Notes under the pieces: generated by a model | The model's database searches: none | Seen by the model: only the letters and a program-made list of their open reading frames with translations | Told to the model about the DNA's origin: nothing | DNA from: Roseivirga misakiensis | Lineage (GTDB): Bacteria > Bacteroidota > Bacteroidia > Cytophagales > Cyclobacteriaceae | Assembly (NCBI RefSeq): GCF_001747105.1 | Contig: NZ_MDGQ01000003.1 | Coordinates: 1,054,001 to 1,118,000, forward strand | DNA: 64,000 nucleotides | Direction: 5' to 3' | Shown here: positions 25,152 through 32,794 of the stretch, piece after piece | Layout: each line of letters starts with the position of its first letter | Numbering within the stretch: the stretch's first letter is position 1 | Translations under genes and position numbers: made by a program

Positions 25152-25456
25152 TAAGTAACTAGAAATTGTATCTACAAATCTTCGTGTGAAGCTGGATTTT
25201 TACAATCAGGTTTCGGAGATTAATGAGCACTCCCGTATTTCGGGGTGCTTTTTTTATAAAAATCGATCTAAAGGAGCATCAAAAATCAGATAGAATACAT
25301 AAAAACTGAAACCTATATATTTTAGTAGTCCGTGTCTGATTGACCCAATTCAATCTCATAGGAATTGATAGAGGATTTAATCAACTACCGAAATAGACCC
25401 CTCTAGATTTATATTTTCGGTTATGGAATTGCTCGAACAATGGGTAAATTCAGTCA
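25152..25456. other. Intergenic region, mostly featureless
   Basis: About 300 bases without a convincing gene. It holds the terminator at 25225-25255 and, near its end, a short out-of-frame ORF (ATG 25423 to the TAA at 25522) preceded at three bases by TATTTTCG. The rest is AT-rich and shows nothing I can support. Confidence 0.5.
25225..25255 (+). terminator. Intrinsic terminator after the SDR gene
   Basis: AGCAC-T-CCCG pairs with CGGGGTGCT around TATTT, followed by seven T. One bulge. It marks the end of the hydrolase/SDR operon. Confidence 0.8.
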
Positions 25457-25954
25457 ATGTCCAACCTCACAATCAGACCTCGCTTCAAAGAAGAACTCAA
25501 ATTGAGCGCAGTGGCGTATAAAGAGCTGATTCAGAAAATGGTCGATCAGACAGATAGCTTTAGTGGCTTGGTTTCACAGCGATACTGTGTGATCAAAATT
25601 AGCCCTGATAAAAGACATTTTTGGTCGCCTCAATTGACCTTAAGCATAGAAGAAAAACGGGAGGAATTACTTGAAGTACGAGGACTATATGGACCAAAAC
25701 CGAGTGTTTGGGCTATTTTCTTCATGTCTTATGCAGCATTGGGATTGCTTACACTCTTTGTAGGGATTTATGGTATGTCGTTGACAATGCTAGGTAAACC
25801 GTCCCAGATTCTGTGGGCCATTCCCATCATGATCGGCATTGCAGTGCTACTTTACTTTGTTTCTCGTGCAGGAAGAAAGATGGGGAACGAACAAATACTG
25901 GAAATACATGATTTCTACCAAGGAATAACGCAGCACAAAGTAGCTTTAACATAA
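25457..25954 (+). CDS. Membrane protein of unknown function
   Basis: This 165-aa protein has about 80 soluble residues (MSNLTIRPRFKEELKLS). Two membrane helices follow at about 88-112 (VWAIFFMSYAALGLLTLFVG) and 119-139 (ILWAIPIMIGIAVLLYFV), then a short cytosolic tail. Not recognised. An overlapping ORF in another frame begins at ATG 25423, three bases after a TATTTTCG box, and ends at 25522 inside this gene. It may be a leader peptide that couples translation, or a sign of a frameshift near the 5' end. Confidence 0.6.
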   Translation: MSNLTIRPRFKEELKLSAVAYKELIQKMVDQTDSFSGLVSQRYCVIKISPDKRHFWSPQLTLSIEEKREELLEVRGLYGPKPSVWAIFFMSYAALGLLTLFVGIYGMSLTMLGKPSQILWAIPIMIGIAVLLYFVSRAGRKMGNEQILEIHDFYQGITQHKVALT

Positions 25955-25957
25955 AAA

Positions 25958-25984
25958 AACCCGAGGTTAACTACTCCTCGGGTT
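25958..25984. terminator. Strong hairpin AACCCGAGG / CCTCGGGTT
   Basis: Perfect 9-bp arms surround a 9-base loop. On the plus strand the T-run is missing, but on the minus strand the stem is followed by TTTTTTT, so as an intrinsic terminator it is better for minus-strand transcripts. It may insulate the upstream gene from antisense transcription. Confidence 0.6.
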
Positions 25985-26142
25985 ACTAAACAAATAAACT
26001 ACTAACTATATGAAGAGAATTACTAACTGTAATTCTGATAATTATTTATGATTGCACTTTCAATAATCATACCAATTGCATGTGTTCATTCTCTATATAT
26101 ACAATGCAAATCTGGCAGAAATGTTTCACTCTTTAGGTTATT

Positions 26143-26174
26143 TTAACCTTAATTAACCGTTAAGCTTGCTTAAC
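26143..26174 (+). promoter_or_regulatory. Phased TTAAC array upstream of the FtsX permease
   Basis: TTAAC lies at 26143 and 26153 (10-bp period), TTAAG at 26160 and TTAAC at 26170 (again 10 bp). The array ends 29 bases before the -33 TTTG. It resembles the triplets in front of the GLPGLI genes, but has a 7-bp phase break in the middle. The same or a related PhoB/OmpR-type regulator could bind here. Confidence 0.45.
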
Positions 26175-26202
26175 AATTCGGAAACCAAAGGTTCGGGAGT
26201 GG

Positions 26203-26233
26203 TTTGATAAGCCAATTACTTCTTATATCTTTA
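26203..26233 (+). promoter_or_regulatory. Promoter of the FtsX permease gene
   Basis: TTTG at 26203-26206 and TATCTTTA at 26226-26233 are separated by 19 bases, a good fit to the Bacteroidota -33/-7 pair. The predicted transcript has a leader of about 30 bases, unlike the four-base-spaced genes elsewhere. Confidence 0.55.
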
Positions 26234-26267
26234 ACGAAACTCTTAGTTGTAATTTAACTCAACGCAC

Positions 26268-28655
26268 ATGATTAAGTATGCCTTCCGCGTTTTATGGAAA
26301 AACAGATTCTTCAGTTTGTTGAATATCGTCGGTTTAACTTTCGGTTTATCTGCTAGTATTTGGCTGGTCCTTTTCCTTCAAAACGAACTTACATTTGATT
26401 TGCATCACCCAAATCACGAGCGTGTATATCGAGTGAGCCATGTGTTTTCAGCCCCCGGAGTAGAGTTCAATACTGCCTATTCTGCATCAGAACTCAGCCC
26501 GATGCTCAAAGAAGAGTTTCCAGAAATTGAGGCTTTCGCCAGGTTTCTACCCCTACAAGTATCCGAAATTTTCTACAACAATCAGTTGTTGCAGCAACCA
26601 GAAATGTTTTACACTGACCCTGCTGTTTTCGACATTTTCAACGTCAATCTTTTGAGTGGAAACCAAGAGACCGCCCTATCAAATACCCGCAGTGCGATTA
26701 TCTCCAAAACTGTCTCGGAAAAACTCTTCGGCCAAGAAAGTGCACTCGACAAAACCGTTAAGATAGATGGCAATGATATGATTGTCACTGGCGTTTTTGA
26801 AGACCTCCCAAAAAACACACACTTTACCTTCGAAGTCCTAATTTCTGGAGCTAGTGGCAGGGAATGGGCAACGCGCGACGGTGTTTTTGATTCTGAAGTG
26901 CTTTGGAATGCAAACTGTGCCAACTATGTGCTTTTTACTCCAGGCACTGATGTAGAAAACTTCAAAGCTAAGTTTGGGCCTTTTAATGATAAGTACTTTA
27001 TGCCTTTTGGGAATAAAATCGAAGGCTCACACACACTTAGGCTTCAGCAACTACCAAGCATTCATTATGACAAAGAGGCTATCAATGATGACTTTGCTAA
27101 AGGAAACCCCACTAACCTGATCATCTTCTCTATTGTGGGTTTTGCGATACTTCTTTTGGCCTGCATAAACTACATAAACCTCTCTACCGCTCGAGCTGGT
27201 TCTCGGGCTAAAGAAATCGCTATAAGAAAAGTACTCGGCACCAATGTCAGTAGGCTAAAAGCCACAATCCTCGCAGAATCTCTGGTTCAGGTATTCATAG
27301 CGTATATACTATCGATTTTTGTGGTTTGGGGTATGATCGCGCAAACTCCGTTACAATCTTGGATAGGCGTTTCTTTTGACTTCACACTTTTCGAAAACCC
27401 AGTACTCCTTCTCACTTCACTAGTAATTGTTACGATTACAGGGCTAATTTCGGGTTTATACCCAGCCTTTTACCTTTCCAAAATCAACACGATCGGTGCT
27501 TTGAAAGGTAGCTGGACAGCCAATAAATCCAGTAATTTTTTCAGACAAGGCTTAGTGCTTTTTCAATTCGTTATTTCGATCAGTGTTTTATTGAGTACAA
27601 TGCTGATGAAAGACCAAATTGACTTTCTTCAGACTAAAGACATGGGATTTTCAAAAGATCAGATCTTACTAATCAATACTTCTGACTCTATTGCTCAATC
27701 AAAGTACCAAGTATTAAAAGATGCTTTGGAGTCCAATACTGCGATTGAAAAAGTGACTTCCTCAAATTTTGTGGCGGGCACAGACATTGGTCAAATCGTC
27801 TTTAATGTAGAAAGAGATGGGCAACAAGTACAGCAAGAATTCAAGTTCATACACGGTGACGAAGACTACTTGGAAACTTTTGAAATCCCGTTGGTCACAG
27901 GCCGATCATATAGCGGAAAAGAAACGCGTGGTAACCAATATTTCGTGATCAATGAAAAAGCTGCTGAACTGTTAGGTTGGGATGATCCAGTTGGCAAAAA
28001 CCTCGGTTTCTTTCATCAAGAAGTTCCCGGGCAGGTTATTGGGGTTATGAGAGATTTCAATCACTTCTCATTACATAATCCAATTGAACCCTTAGTTTAC
28101 GTTTTCAACCCTCAACCTGGTAGACATTTAATTGTTCGTTTCAATCAAAATAGGGTAGATGAGGCATTAGCAGCGGTTAGAGAAAACTGGGATCAAGCTT
28201 TGCCAAACTATCCGCTTGAATACAGCTTTCTGAATGATCGAATGAATACCCTCTATGAAGCCGACAAAACTCAAAGCAAATTGATCGGCGCGATGACTGT
28301 TTTATGTATCGCCATTTCACTGATCGGTTTAACGGGATTGACTTCTTTCAATATCAGCCAACGCAAAAAGGAAATAGGAATCCGTAAAGTGCTCGGCGCC
28401 ATGACGGTTAAAATCGTTACGCTGATATTTTCTAGTACGCTTAAGCTAATCATCATCGCCACGCTTATTGCTGCGCCACTTTCATACTACATCATTAGCC
28501 AATGGCTTCAAAACTTTGAGTATCAAACAGCACTAGACGTGGGCATTATGGCCTTAGGCTGTGTTGGTGCTTTGCTACTGACTTTTGTATTAGTAAGCAG
28601 TTTGGTCATCAAAACGGCCCGAAAAAACCCTGTAGATTCACTGCGGTATGAGTAG
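26268..28655 (+). CDS. ABC transporter permease, MacB/FtsX type (fused double FtsX)
   Basis: This 795-aa inner-membrane protein has membrane helix 1 at about 20-40. A periplasmic MacB-PCD-like domain covers about 45-250. Three FtsX helices follow around 285-415 (IIFSIVGFAILLLACINYINLSTARAGSR, with KEIAIRKVLGT). A second helix near 425-445, a second periplasmic domain and a second FtsX unit at 665-790 complete it (SQRKKEIGIRKVLGAM). Each half has the R/K-E-I-x-I-R-K-V-L-G coupling motif. Such permeases export lipids, peptides or antimicrobials with a separate ATPase, which is not encoded next door. A phased TTAAC array upstream suggests stress control by a response regulator. Confidence 0.9.
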   Translation: MIKYAFRVLWKNRFFSLLNIVGLTFGLSASIWLVLFLQNELTFDLHHPNHERVYRVSHVFSAPGVEFNTAYSASELSPMLKEEFPEIEAFARFLPLQVSEIFYNNQLLQQPEMFYTDPAVFDIFNVNLLSGNQETALSNTRSAIISKTVSEKLFGQESALDKTVKIDGNDMIVTGVFEDLPKNTHFTFEVLISGASGREWATRDGVFDSEVLWNANCANYVLFTPGTDVENFKAKFGPFNDKYFMPFGNKIEGSHTLRLQQLPSIHYDKEAINDDFAKGNPTNLIIFSIVGFAILLLACINYINLSTARAGSRAKEIAIRKVLGTNVSRLKATILAESLVQVFIAYILSIFVVWGMIAQTPLQSWIGVSFDFTLFENPVLLLTSLVIVTITGLISGLYPAFYLSKINTIGALKGSWTANKSSNFFRQGLVLFQFVISISVLLSTMLMKDQIDFLQTKDMGFSKDQILLINTSDSIAQSKYQVLKDALESNTAIEKVTSSNFVAGTDIGQIVFNVERDGQQVQQEFKFIHGDEDYLETFEIPLVTGRSYSGKETRGNQYFVINEKAAELLGWDDPVGKNLGFFHQEVPGQVIGVMRDFNHFSLHNPIEPLVYVFNPQPGRHLIVRFNQNRVDEALAAVRENWDQALPNYPLEYSFLNDRMNTLYEADKTQSKLIGAMTVLCIAISLIGLTGLTSFNISQRKKEIGIRKVLGAMTVKIVTLIFSSTLKLIIIATLIAAPLSYYIISQWLQNFEYQTALDVGIMALGCVGALLLTFVLVSSLVIKTARKNPVDSLRYE

Positions 28656-28695
28656 GTTTTGTTCTTTTTGAATTATGTTGTTCAATGGCTTTGGC

Positions 28696-28703
28696 TATCT
28701 TAG
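28696..28703 (+). promoter_or_regulatory. -7-like element TATCTTAG, four bases before ATG 28708
   Basis: TAnnTTAG is followed by TTAA and ATG. It has the same form and spacing as at 21734-21741. No good -33 element. Confidence 0.35.
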
Positions 28704-28707
28704 TTAA

Positions 28708-29229
28708 ATGAAAATCGGTTCTTTAAAAATTCTGGTTTTGTGTTTTCTGTTGAGTGCTTGCCAATCTGGAACAGCACAAAAAACAACGGACGATATCATT
28801 ATTAATGAATTATCCAGTGAGTTATCGTCACTTGACAAAGTCATTAAAATGCACCCCAATCAGGTCTTATATATTGACTTTTGGGCCACTTGGTGCAAGC
28901 CTTGTATAGAGGAGTTTAAGCATAAAGATGACTTGAAAGCTTACGCTGATGAGAAAGGATTTAAGCTGCTCTATGTTTCTGTAGACAGAAGTTCCGCCGT
29001 AGCTAATTGGAAAAAGTTAATTGAAGCCAATGACCTCAAAGGAAGCCACTACATTTTACCCGTGGACAAATACCCTCCGATGGAAATAGCAGAAATCAAT
29101 GGCAACAGGAAAAGTTTCAGAATTCCTAGGTATATGATCGTGGATAAGGAAGGGAACATCGTAGAAAATGATGCTCCCCGACCGTCGAGGATCAGGGCTT
29201 TAAAAACCTTGATCTCTAATTATCTCTAA
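28708..29229 (+). CDS. TlpA-family thioredoxin-like lipoprotein
   Basis: This 173-aa protein has a signal sequence ending LLSAC18 (lipobox), then one thioredoxin domain. The redox motif W62-C-K-P-C66 lies in DFWATWCKPCIEEF, and the cis-Pro lies in FRIPRYMIVDKEG. The C-terminus shares the pattern PRY-x-I-x-DK-x-G then APRPS with the TlpA protein at 31383-32741, so the two are relatives a few kilobases apart. It is a likely periplasmic thiol reductant. It is convergent with the subtilase gene, three bases away. Confidence 0.88.
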   Translation: MKIGSLKILVLCFLLSACQSGTAQKTTDDIIINELSSELSSLDKVIKMHPNQVLYIDFWATWCKPCIEEFKHKDDLKAYADEKGFKLLYVSVDRSSAVANWKKLIEANDLKGSHYILPVDKYPPMEIAEINGNRKSFRIPRYMIVDKEGNIVENDAPRPSRIRALKTLISNYL

Positions 29230-29232
29230 GTA

Positions 29233-30867
29233 TTACTTCTTTTTCTTCAGGGTCATGGACTCGGCCAATTTCACCGCTTCCGCAGCGTTTATGATTCCAC
29301 CCGATGCTGAAAGGCTAGAGAATTTTACCTCTTCTCCTGTACCTGGCTGGTAAACCTTGAGCCCATTCACAGACCTTACCGATTTCATGATGATATCCTT
29401 CAATTGGCTGGCTTCAAGATCTGGAAAGTAAGAGAGCAATAAAGCCGCAACACCTGCTGTTACTGGCGACGCCATACTCGTTCCGTTGGCATCTTCATAT
29501 TCATCGCCTGGTGCTAGTGAGTTAATGGCCACTCCTGGTGCAAAGACATCGACGTTTTTCTTTCCGTAGTTAGAAAATGAACCGATGTAATTATCCTCAG
29601 TACCTCCCCAAGACGAAGCACCAACTTCTATCCAGTTAGACAGATTCTTCTTTCTGCCAATGTAGTCGTTAGGGTAATTTTCAGACTCATCATTATTAGC
29701 GGCACTATTTCCAGCAGCGTGGACTAATAAAACACCCTTTGACTCAGCATAAGCTATCGCTTCGTATACATAATCTAGATTTGGAGAAAATCCTTTTCCA
29801 AAACTCATGTTTACGACTTGTGCACCGTTATCTACCGCATAGCGAATGGCATTGGCCACGTCCTTATCACGCTCATCGCCATCAGGCACTGCACGTAAGG
29901 CCATAATTCTAACATTATTCGCCACACCATCAATACCAATTCCATTGCCTCTTTTGGCCGCAATAATTCCTGCTACATGAGTGCCGTGAAAATTGTTCGT
30001 GTTTTGCCCAATCACGTCGTTATTACCGTAACCAATATCGTCTAATCGATTGGGGTCGTCTCCAACTATGCTTCTCGGGTCAAAGTTTAAGTTATAATCA
30101 AACTCCGCTTGTTTCTTCATCTGTTTTAGGTCTTCCCCTAAAAAGTAAACTAGGCTGTCTAGCGTTAGCCCCTTATCTGTAACCGTATAAATACTTCTCA
30201 AAACAGCTTGACCTTGTAATATGACTTGGTCTGTAGAGCTCAATTTATCGATCATGGTGTAATCGACGTGCTCTGTTTCAAAGTAGGCTTGAAAAAGCTG
30301 GTTGAATCGTTTGAGTTGTTTGTCGATGTTTTCTAGAAGCGGTAACTGACCGATCGTTTTTTCTCGGAGGCTCTCAAATTGTTCTTTTACACTTTGCCAA
30401 TACTCGAAACCTGCTCTTTCTTTCTTTTTGAAGTCGTCAGCTGTTTTGCCTTCATACTTTTCGGATAAACGCTTGTATTCACGCGTCAACTCATAAGAGT
30501 CTTTGTCTACATTGGTTCCGTCTTTCCCTCCTATAAAATTCCAGCCGTAGATATCATCTACGTAACCATTATTATCATCGTCAATACCGTTATCTGGAAT
30601 TTCATCCTCGTTTACCCAGATAACATCCTTCAGGTCTTCATGTAAAATATCTATTCCCGAATCGATTACAGCCACAATAACGGTTTTAGAGGTTTTGCCG
30701 CTCAGGTATTCGTATGCCTTATTTGTACTCACTCCATTAATCTTGTTTTCAACAGGGTCAAGATTAAACCAGTTCTTTGGTGGTTTTTCTGCTTCCTGAG
30801 CATTCATGCTCAGTGTAATTGCTCCTAAAACTAGGGTATATAAAAACTTCACTTTTCTACTTCTCAT
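29233..30867 (-). CDS. Secreted S8 (subtilisin-like) serine protease with insertion
   Basis: This 544-aa protein has a signal peptide (about 1-23). The catalytic triad is D69 (VIAVIDSGID), H294 (NFHGTHVAG) and S464 (NGTSMASP). The Asp-His distance of 225 residues is far longer than the roughly 30-40 of subtilisin. Residues about 110-285 form a charged, helix-rich insertion (EYKRLSEKYEGKTADDFKKK), plausibly a lid or partner-binding arm. No T9SS C-terminal domain is seen; the protein ends in a Lys-rich tail. Its ATG overlaps the stop of the short asparaginase gene (ATGA), so the two are coupled. Confidence 0.9.
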   Translation of the reverse strand: MRSRKVKFLYTLVLGAITLSMNAQEAEKPPKNWFNLDPVENKINGVSTNKAYEYLSGKTSKTVIVAVIDSGIDILHEDLKDVIWVNEDEIPDNGIDDDNNGYVDDIYGWNFIGGKDGTNVDKDSYELTREYKRLSEKYEGKTADDFKKKERAGFEYWQSVKEQFESLREKTIGQLPLLENIDKQLKRFNQLFQAYFETEHVDYTMIDKLSSTDQVILQGQAVLRSIYTVTDKGLTLDSLVYFLGEDLKQMKKQAEFDYNLNFDPRSIVGDDPNRLDDIGYGNNDVIGQNTNNFHGTHVAGIIAAKRGNGIGIDGVANNVRIMALRAVPDGDERDKDVANAIRYAVDNGAQVVNMSFGKGFSPNLDYVYEAIAYAESKGVLLVHAAGNSAANNDESENYPNDYIGRKKNLSNWIEVGASSWGGTEDNYIGSFSNYGKKNVDVFAPGVAINSLAPGDEYEDANGTSMASPVTAGVAALLLSYFPDLEASQLKDIIMKSVRSVNGLKVYQPGTGEEVKFSSLSASGGIINAAEAVKLAESMTLKKKK

Positions 30868-31358
30868 ATTTCTTTCGTTTCAAATAAGCCACTCACAGCG
30901 TCCTTAAAACAGCTTTCTGGTGACATTAGTTTACCATTCATGGCAATAAACGTGCCTTCCGTCAAAACGTTGACTGACCCGACCGCAACACCAATATTGA
31001 AATCGGCATCGGATTCTTTGAATCTTTCGGGCAAATAAGCTCCCGTGAAGACGATCGTTTTACCAGGGATTTTCCCAACAAAACTAGCCGTTTCAGGCAT
31101 AGTATCTGAACCATGCGAAATGATAATCTTATCGTGCTCAGTACTTTCCAAAAAAGCCTTCAAAACAGATCTATCTTGGTCATTGACATCTAGACTATCC
31201 TTACGAAAAAGGCTGACCACCTCATATTCAAAACCGATAAATGACTTTTCTAAAACTCTTGATACTGCTGGTTCGTCAATTTCAAAGGCATAACCAGCAT
31301 TGGTTTTTGGGTAGTTCTTGTCAATAGTCCCACCTGTCTGAATGAAAAGAATCTTCAT
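30864..31358 (-). CDS. Short asparaginase-like protein (N-terminal domain only)
   Basis: This 164-aa protein covers only the N-terminal asparaginase domain: TGGTID at 8-13 with the nucleophile-type T11, and HGSDTM at 82-87 in place of the usual GTDTM. Full-length type I/II enzymes have about 320-350 aa with a second domain that completes the active site. This is either a single-domain subfamily known in Bacteroidota or a truncated remnant. Because the frame is intact and it is coupled to the subtilase by a four-base overlap, I favour a functional short form. The minus-strand box TAACTTGC ends four bases before the ATG. Confidence 0.8.
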   Translation of the reverse strand: MKILFIQTGGTIDKNYPKTNAGYAFEIDEPAVSRVLEKSFIGFEYEVVSLFRKDSLDVNDQDRSVLKAFLESTEHDKIIISHGSDTMPETASFVGKIPGKTIVFTGAYLPERFKESDADFNIGVAVGSVNVLTEGTFIAMNGKLMSPESCFKDAVSGLFETKEI

Positions 31359-31362
31359 GCAG

Positions 31363-31370
31363 GCAAGTTA
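31363..31370 (-). promoter_or_regulatory. -7-like element TAACTTGC, four bases before the short asparaginase start
   Basis: The box is nearly the same (TAACTTG plus one base) as at the radical SAM gene, with the same four-base spacing to ATG 31358. It would drive the asparaginase/subtilase pair independently of the upstream TlpA gene. Confidence 0.4.
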
Positions 31371-31382
31371 AAAAAAGAAACT

Positions 31383-32741
31383 TTAGAGGTACTTAGATAA
31401 TTCTGCATATAGCTTTTCGCCATCACTCGGCCGTGGCGCATTATCATTGACAAGTTTTCCATTTTTATCAATGATATAATATCTGGGGATATAGTACCTG
31501 ACATCTTCTGACATGCCAAGGAAATCGAAGGCTTTGGAAGATTTATAATCTGGAAAACGAATATTAAATGAGTTAAGCCGAAGGTCTTTCACTTTTTTCT
31601 TCCACTTTTCCGCATAAGGGTCAATATCCACTGAAAAGTAAATGACTTTAATGTCTTTGTCCTTTATAAATTCCGTCAGAGGGTCTTTATACCTAGGTCT
31701 CATCTCAACAATGCAAGGCGCACACCAAGTCGCCCAAATATCTAAGTAAATGACCTTCCCCTTGAATTTATCCAGCATTAACTGAAAATCCATCGTACCA
31801 TTTACAATCACCATATCATCGGTGATCTTGGTGTTCCTTACCTTGTACTCGTCCTCAATTAAGGCAATGTTTTCTGCCGCTTTAGGTATAAATGGTGTGT
31901 TCTTAAATGATTTTTGGAATAATGCTTGCGCCTGTATGATATCATAATCGACTACTTCTTTTGATGATTCTTCGAATAGATCATAAACCCACAATGCCTC
32001 GTGAATTTGTTTGCCCTTAAGGGATAGGCTTATGTTCTCGTACTTAGTGACCAAGTCAAAAGCGCTATTCTTCCTAGAAAAGTAAAGTGACAGATATTTC
32101 AGGTAATAAGGAGTTCGCCATACTGTTGGGTCATCCAAATCAGGTTGATCAAGAGCATTTTCGAATTTAATCGCCTTCTCTTCTGAAAGTGCCAACCAAA
32201 AGTACTTAATGTCGGCTTTCATGACATTGAAGAACTCACTTGACAGGTTTCCAAGTGAAAAGGCTTCTTTTAGAAGAGTCATTTCCGATTCTCGTAAATT
32301 TTTAATCGTAGTGCGCGAGTAACCGACTTTAGGCTTTTGGTACTTTTCTCTTCCTAAATCGAGTTTTTGAAGCAGGGTGTTTTCGTTTTTGGTCACCCCA
32401 TAAAAAGTAGGGTCGACTCTTGGGTTCTCCCAATCGATATTGAGGCCATTTGTACCTTCAGGGCTTACCCAATATCGCACGTATTTTGAGGTTCCGTAAT
32501 GAAAGAACCCAACAAAACCCGCTGCGTCCATTTCAAATTCACCCTTGATATAATCTAGATCGTTCTTTTCGGTCACGGGCACTTTCTGGTCGTTACCACC
32601 GATCGCGAAACCGTTATTAACAAGCTCAAGGGTCAAACTGGAGCCATAATAATCTTTGATAGTTCCTTCTATCGCAAACTTTCTTTGCGCATGAAGGCCG
32701 TTCACTAAAAAAATCAGGGTAAAGAGTGTGTATTTATGCAT
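31383..32741 (-). CDS. TlpA-family thioredoxin-like protein with N-terminal extension
   Basis: This 452-aa protein has a signal peptide (MHKYTLFTLIFLVNGLHAQ). A beta-rich domain at about 20-110 (FAIEGTIKDYYGSSLTLELV, DUF4369-like in style) and a helical middle region come next. The thioredoxin domain follows, with W-C-A-P-C around 339-343 (DIWATWCAPCIVEM) and IPRYYIIDKNG. It ends in APRPSDG plus a helix, as in the lipoprotein at 28708. ATG 32741 is chosen over an in-frame start at 32771 because it directly begins a signal peptide. It is downstream of PorP/SprF on the same strand. Confidence 0.85.
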   Translation of the reverse strand: MHKYTLFTLIFLVNGLHAQRKFAIEGTIKDYYGSSLTLELVNNGFAIGGNDQKVPVTEKNDLDYIKGEFEMDAAGFVGFFHYGTSKYVRYWVSPEGTNGLNIDWENPRVDPTFYGVTKNENTLLQKLDLGREKYQKPKVGYSRTTIKNLRESEMTLLKEAFSLGNLSSEFFNVMKADIKYFWLALSEEKAIKFENALDQPDLDDPTVWRTPYYLKYLSLYFSRKNSAFDLVTKYENISLSLKGKQIHEALWVYDLFEESSKEVVDYDIIQAQALFQKSFKNTPFIPKAAENIALIEDEYKVRNTKITDDMVIVNGTMDFQLMLDKFKGKVIYLDIWATWCAPCIVEMRPRYKDPLTEFIKDKDIKVIYFSVDIDPYAEKWKKKVKDLRLNSFNIRFPDYKSSKAFDFLGMSEDVRYYIPRYYIIDKNGKLVNDNAPRPSDGEKLYAELSKYL

Positions 32742-32794
32742 ATCAAGGCATTTAGTCCCTGAATATAGCAAATTTCATCTCTTCAACTAAACTT

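Larger units (their letters stand above)
25955..26267. other. Regulatory intergenic region upstream of the FtsX permease
   Basis: This stretch contains no gene. It holds a strong hairpin (25958-25984), an AT-rich stretch (26030-26120), a phased TTAAC array (26143-26174) and a good promoter (TTTG 26203-26206, TATCTTTA 26226-26233). Confidence 0.5.
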
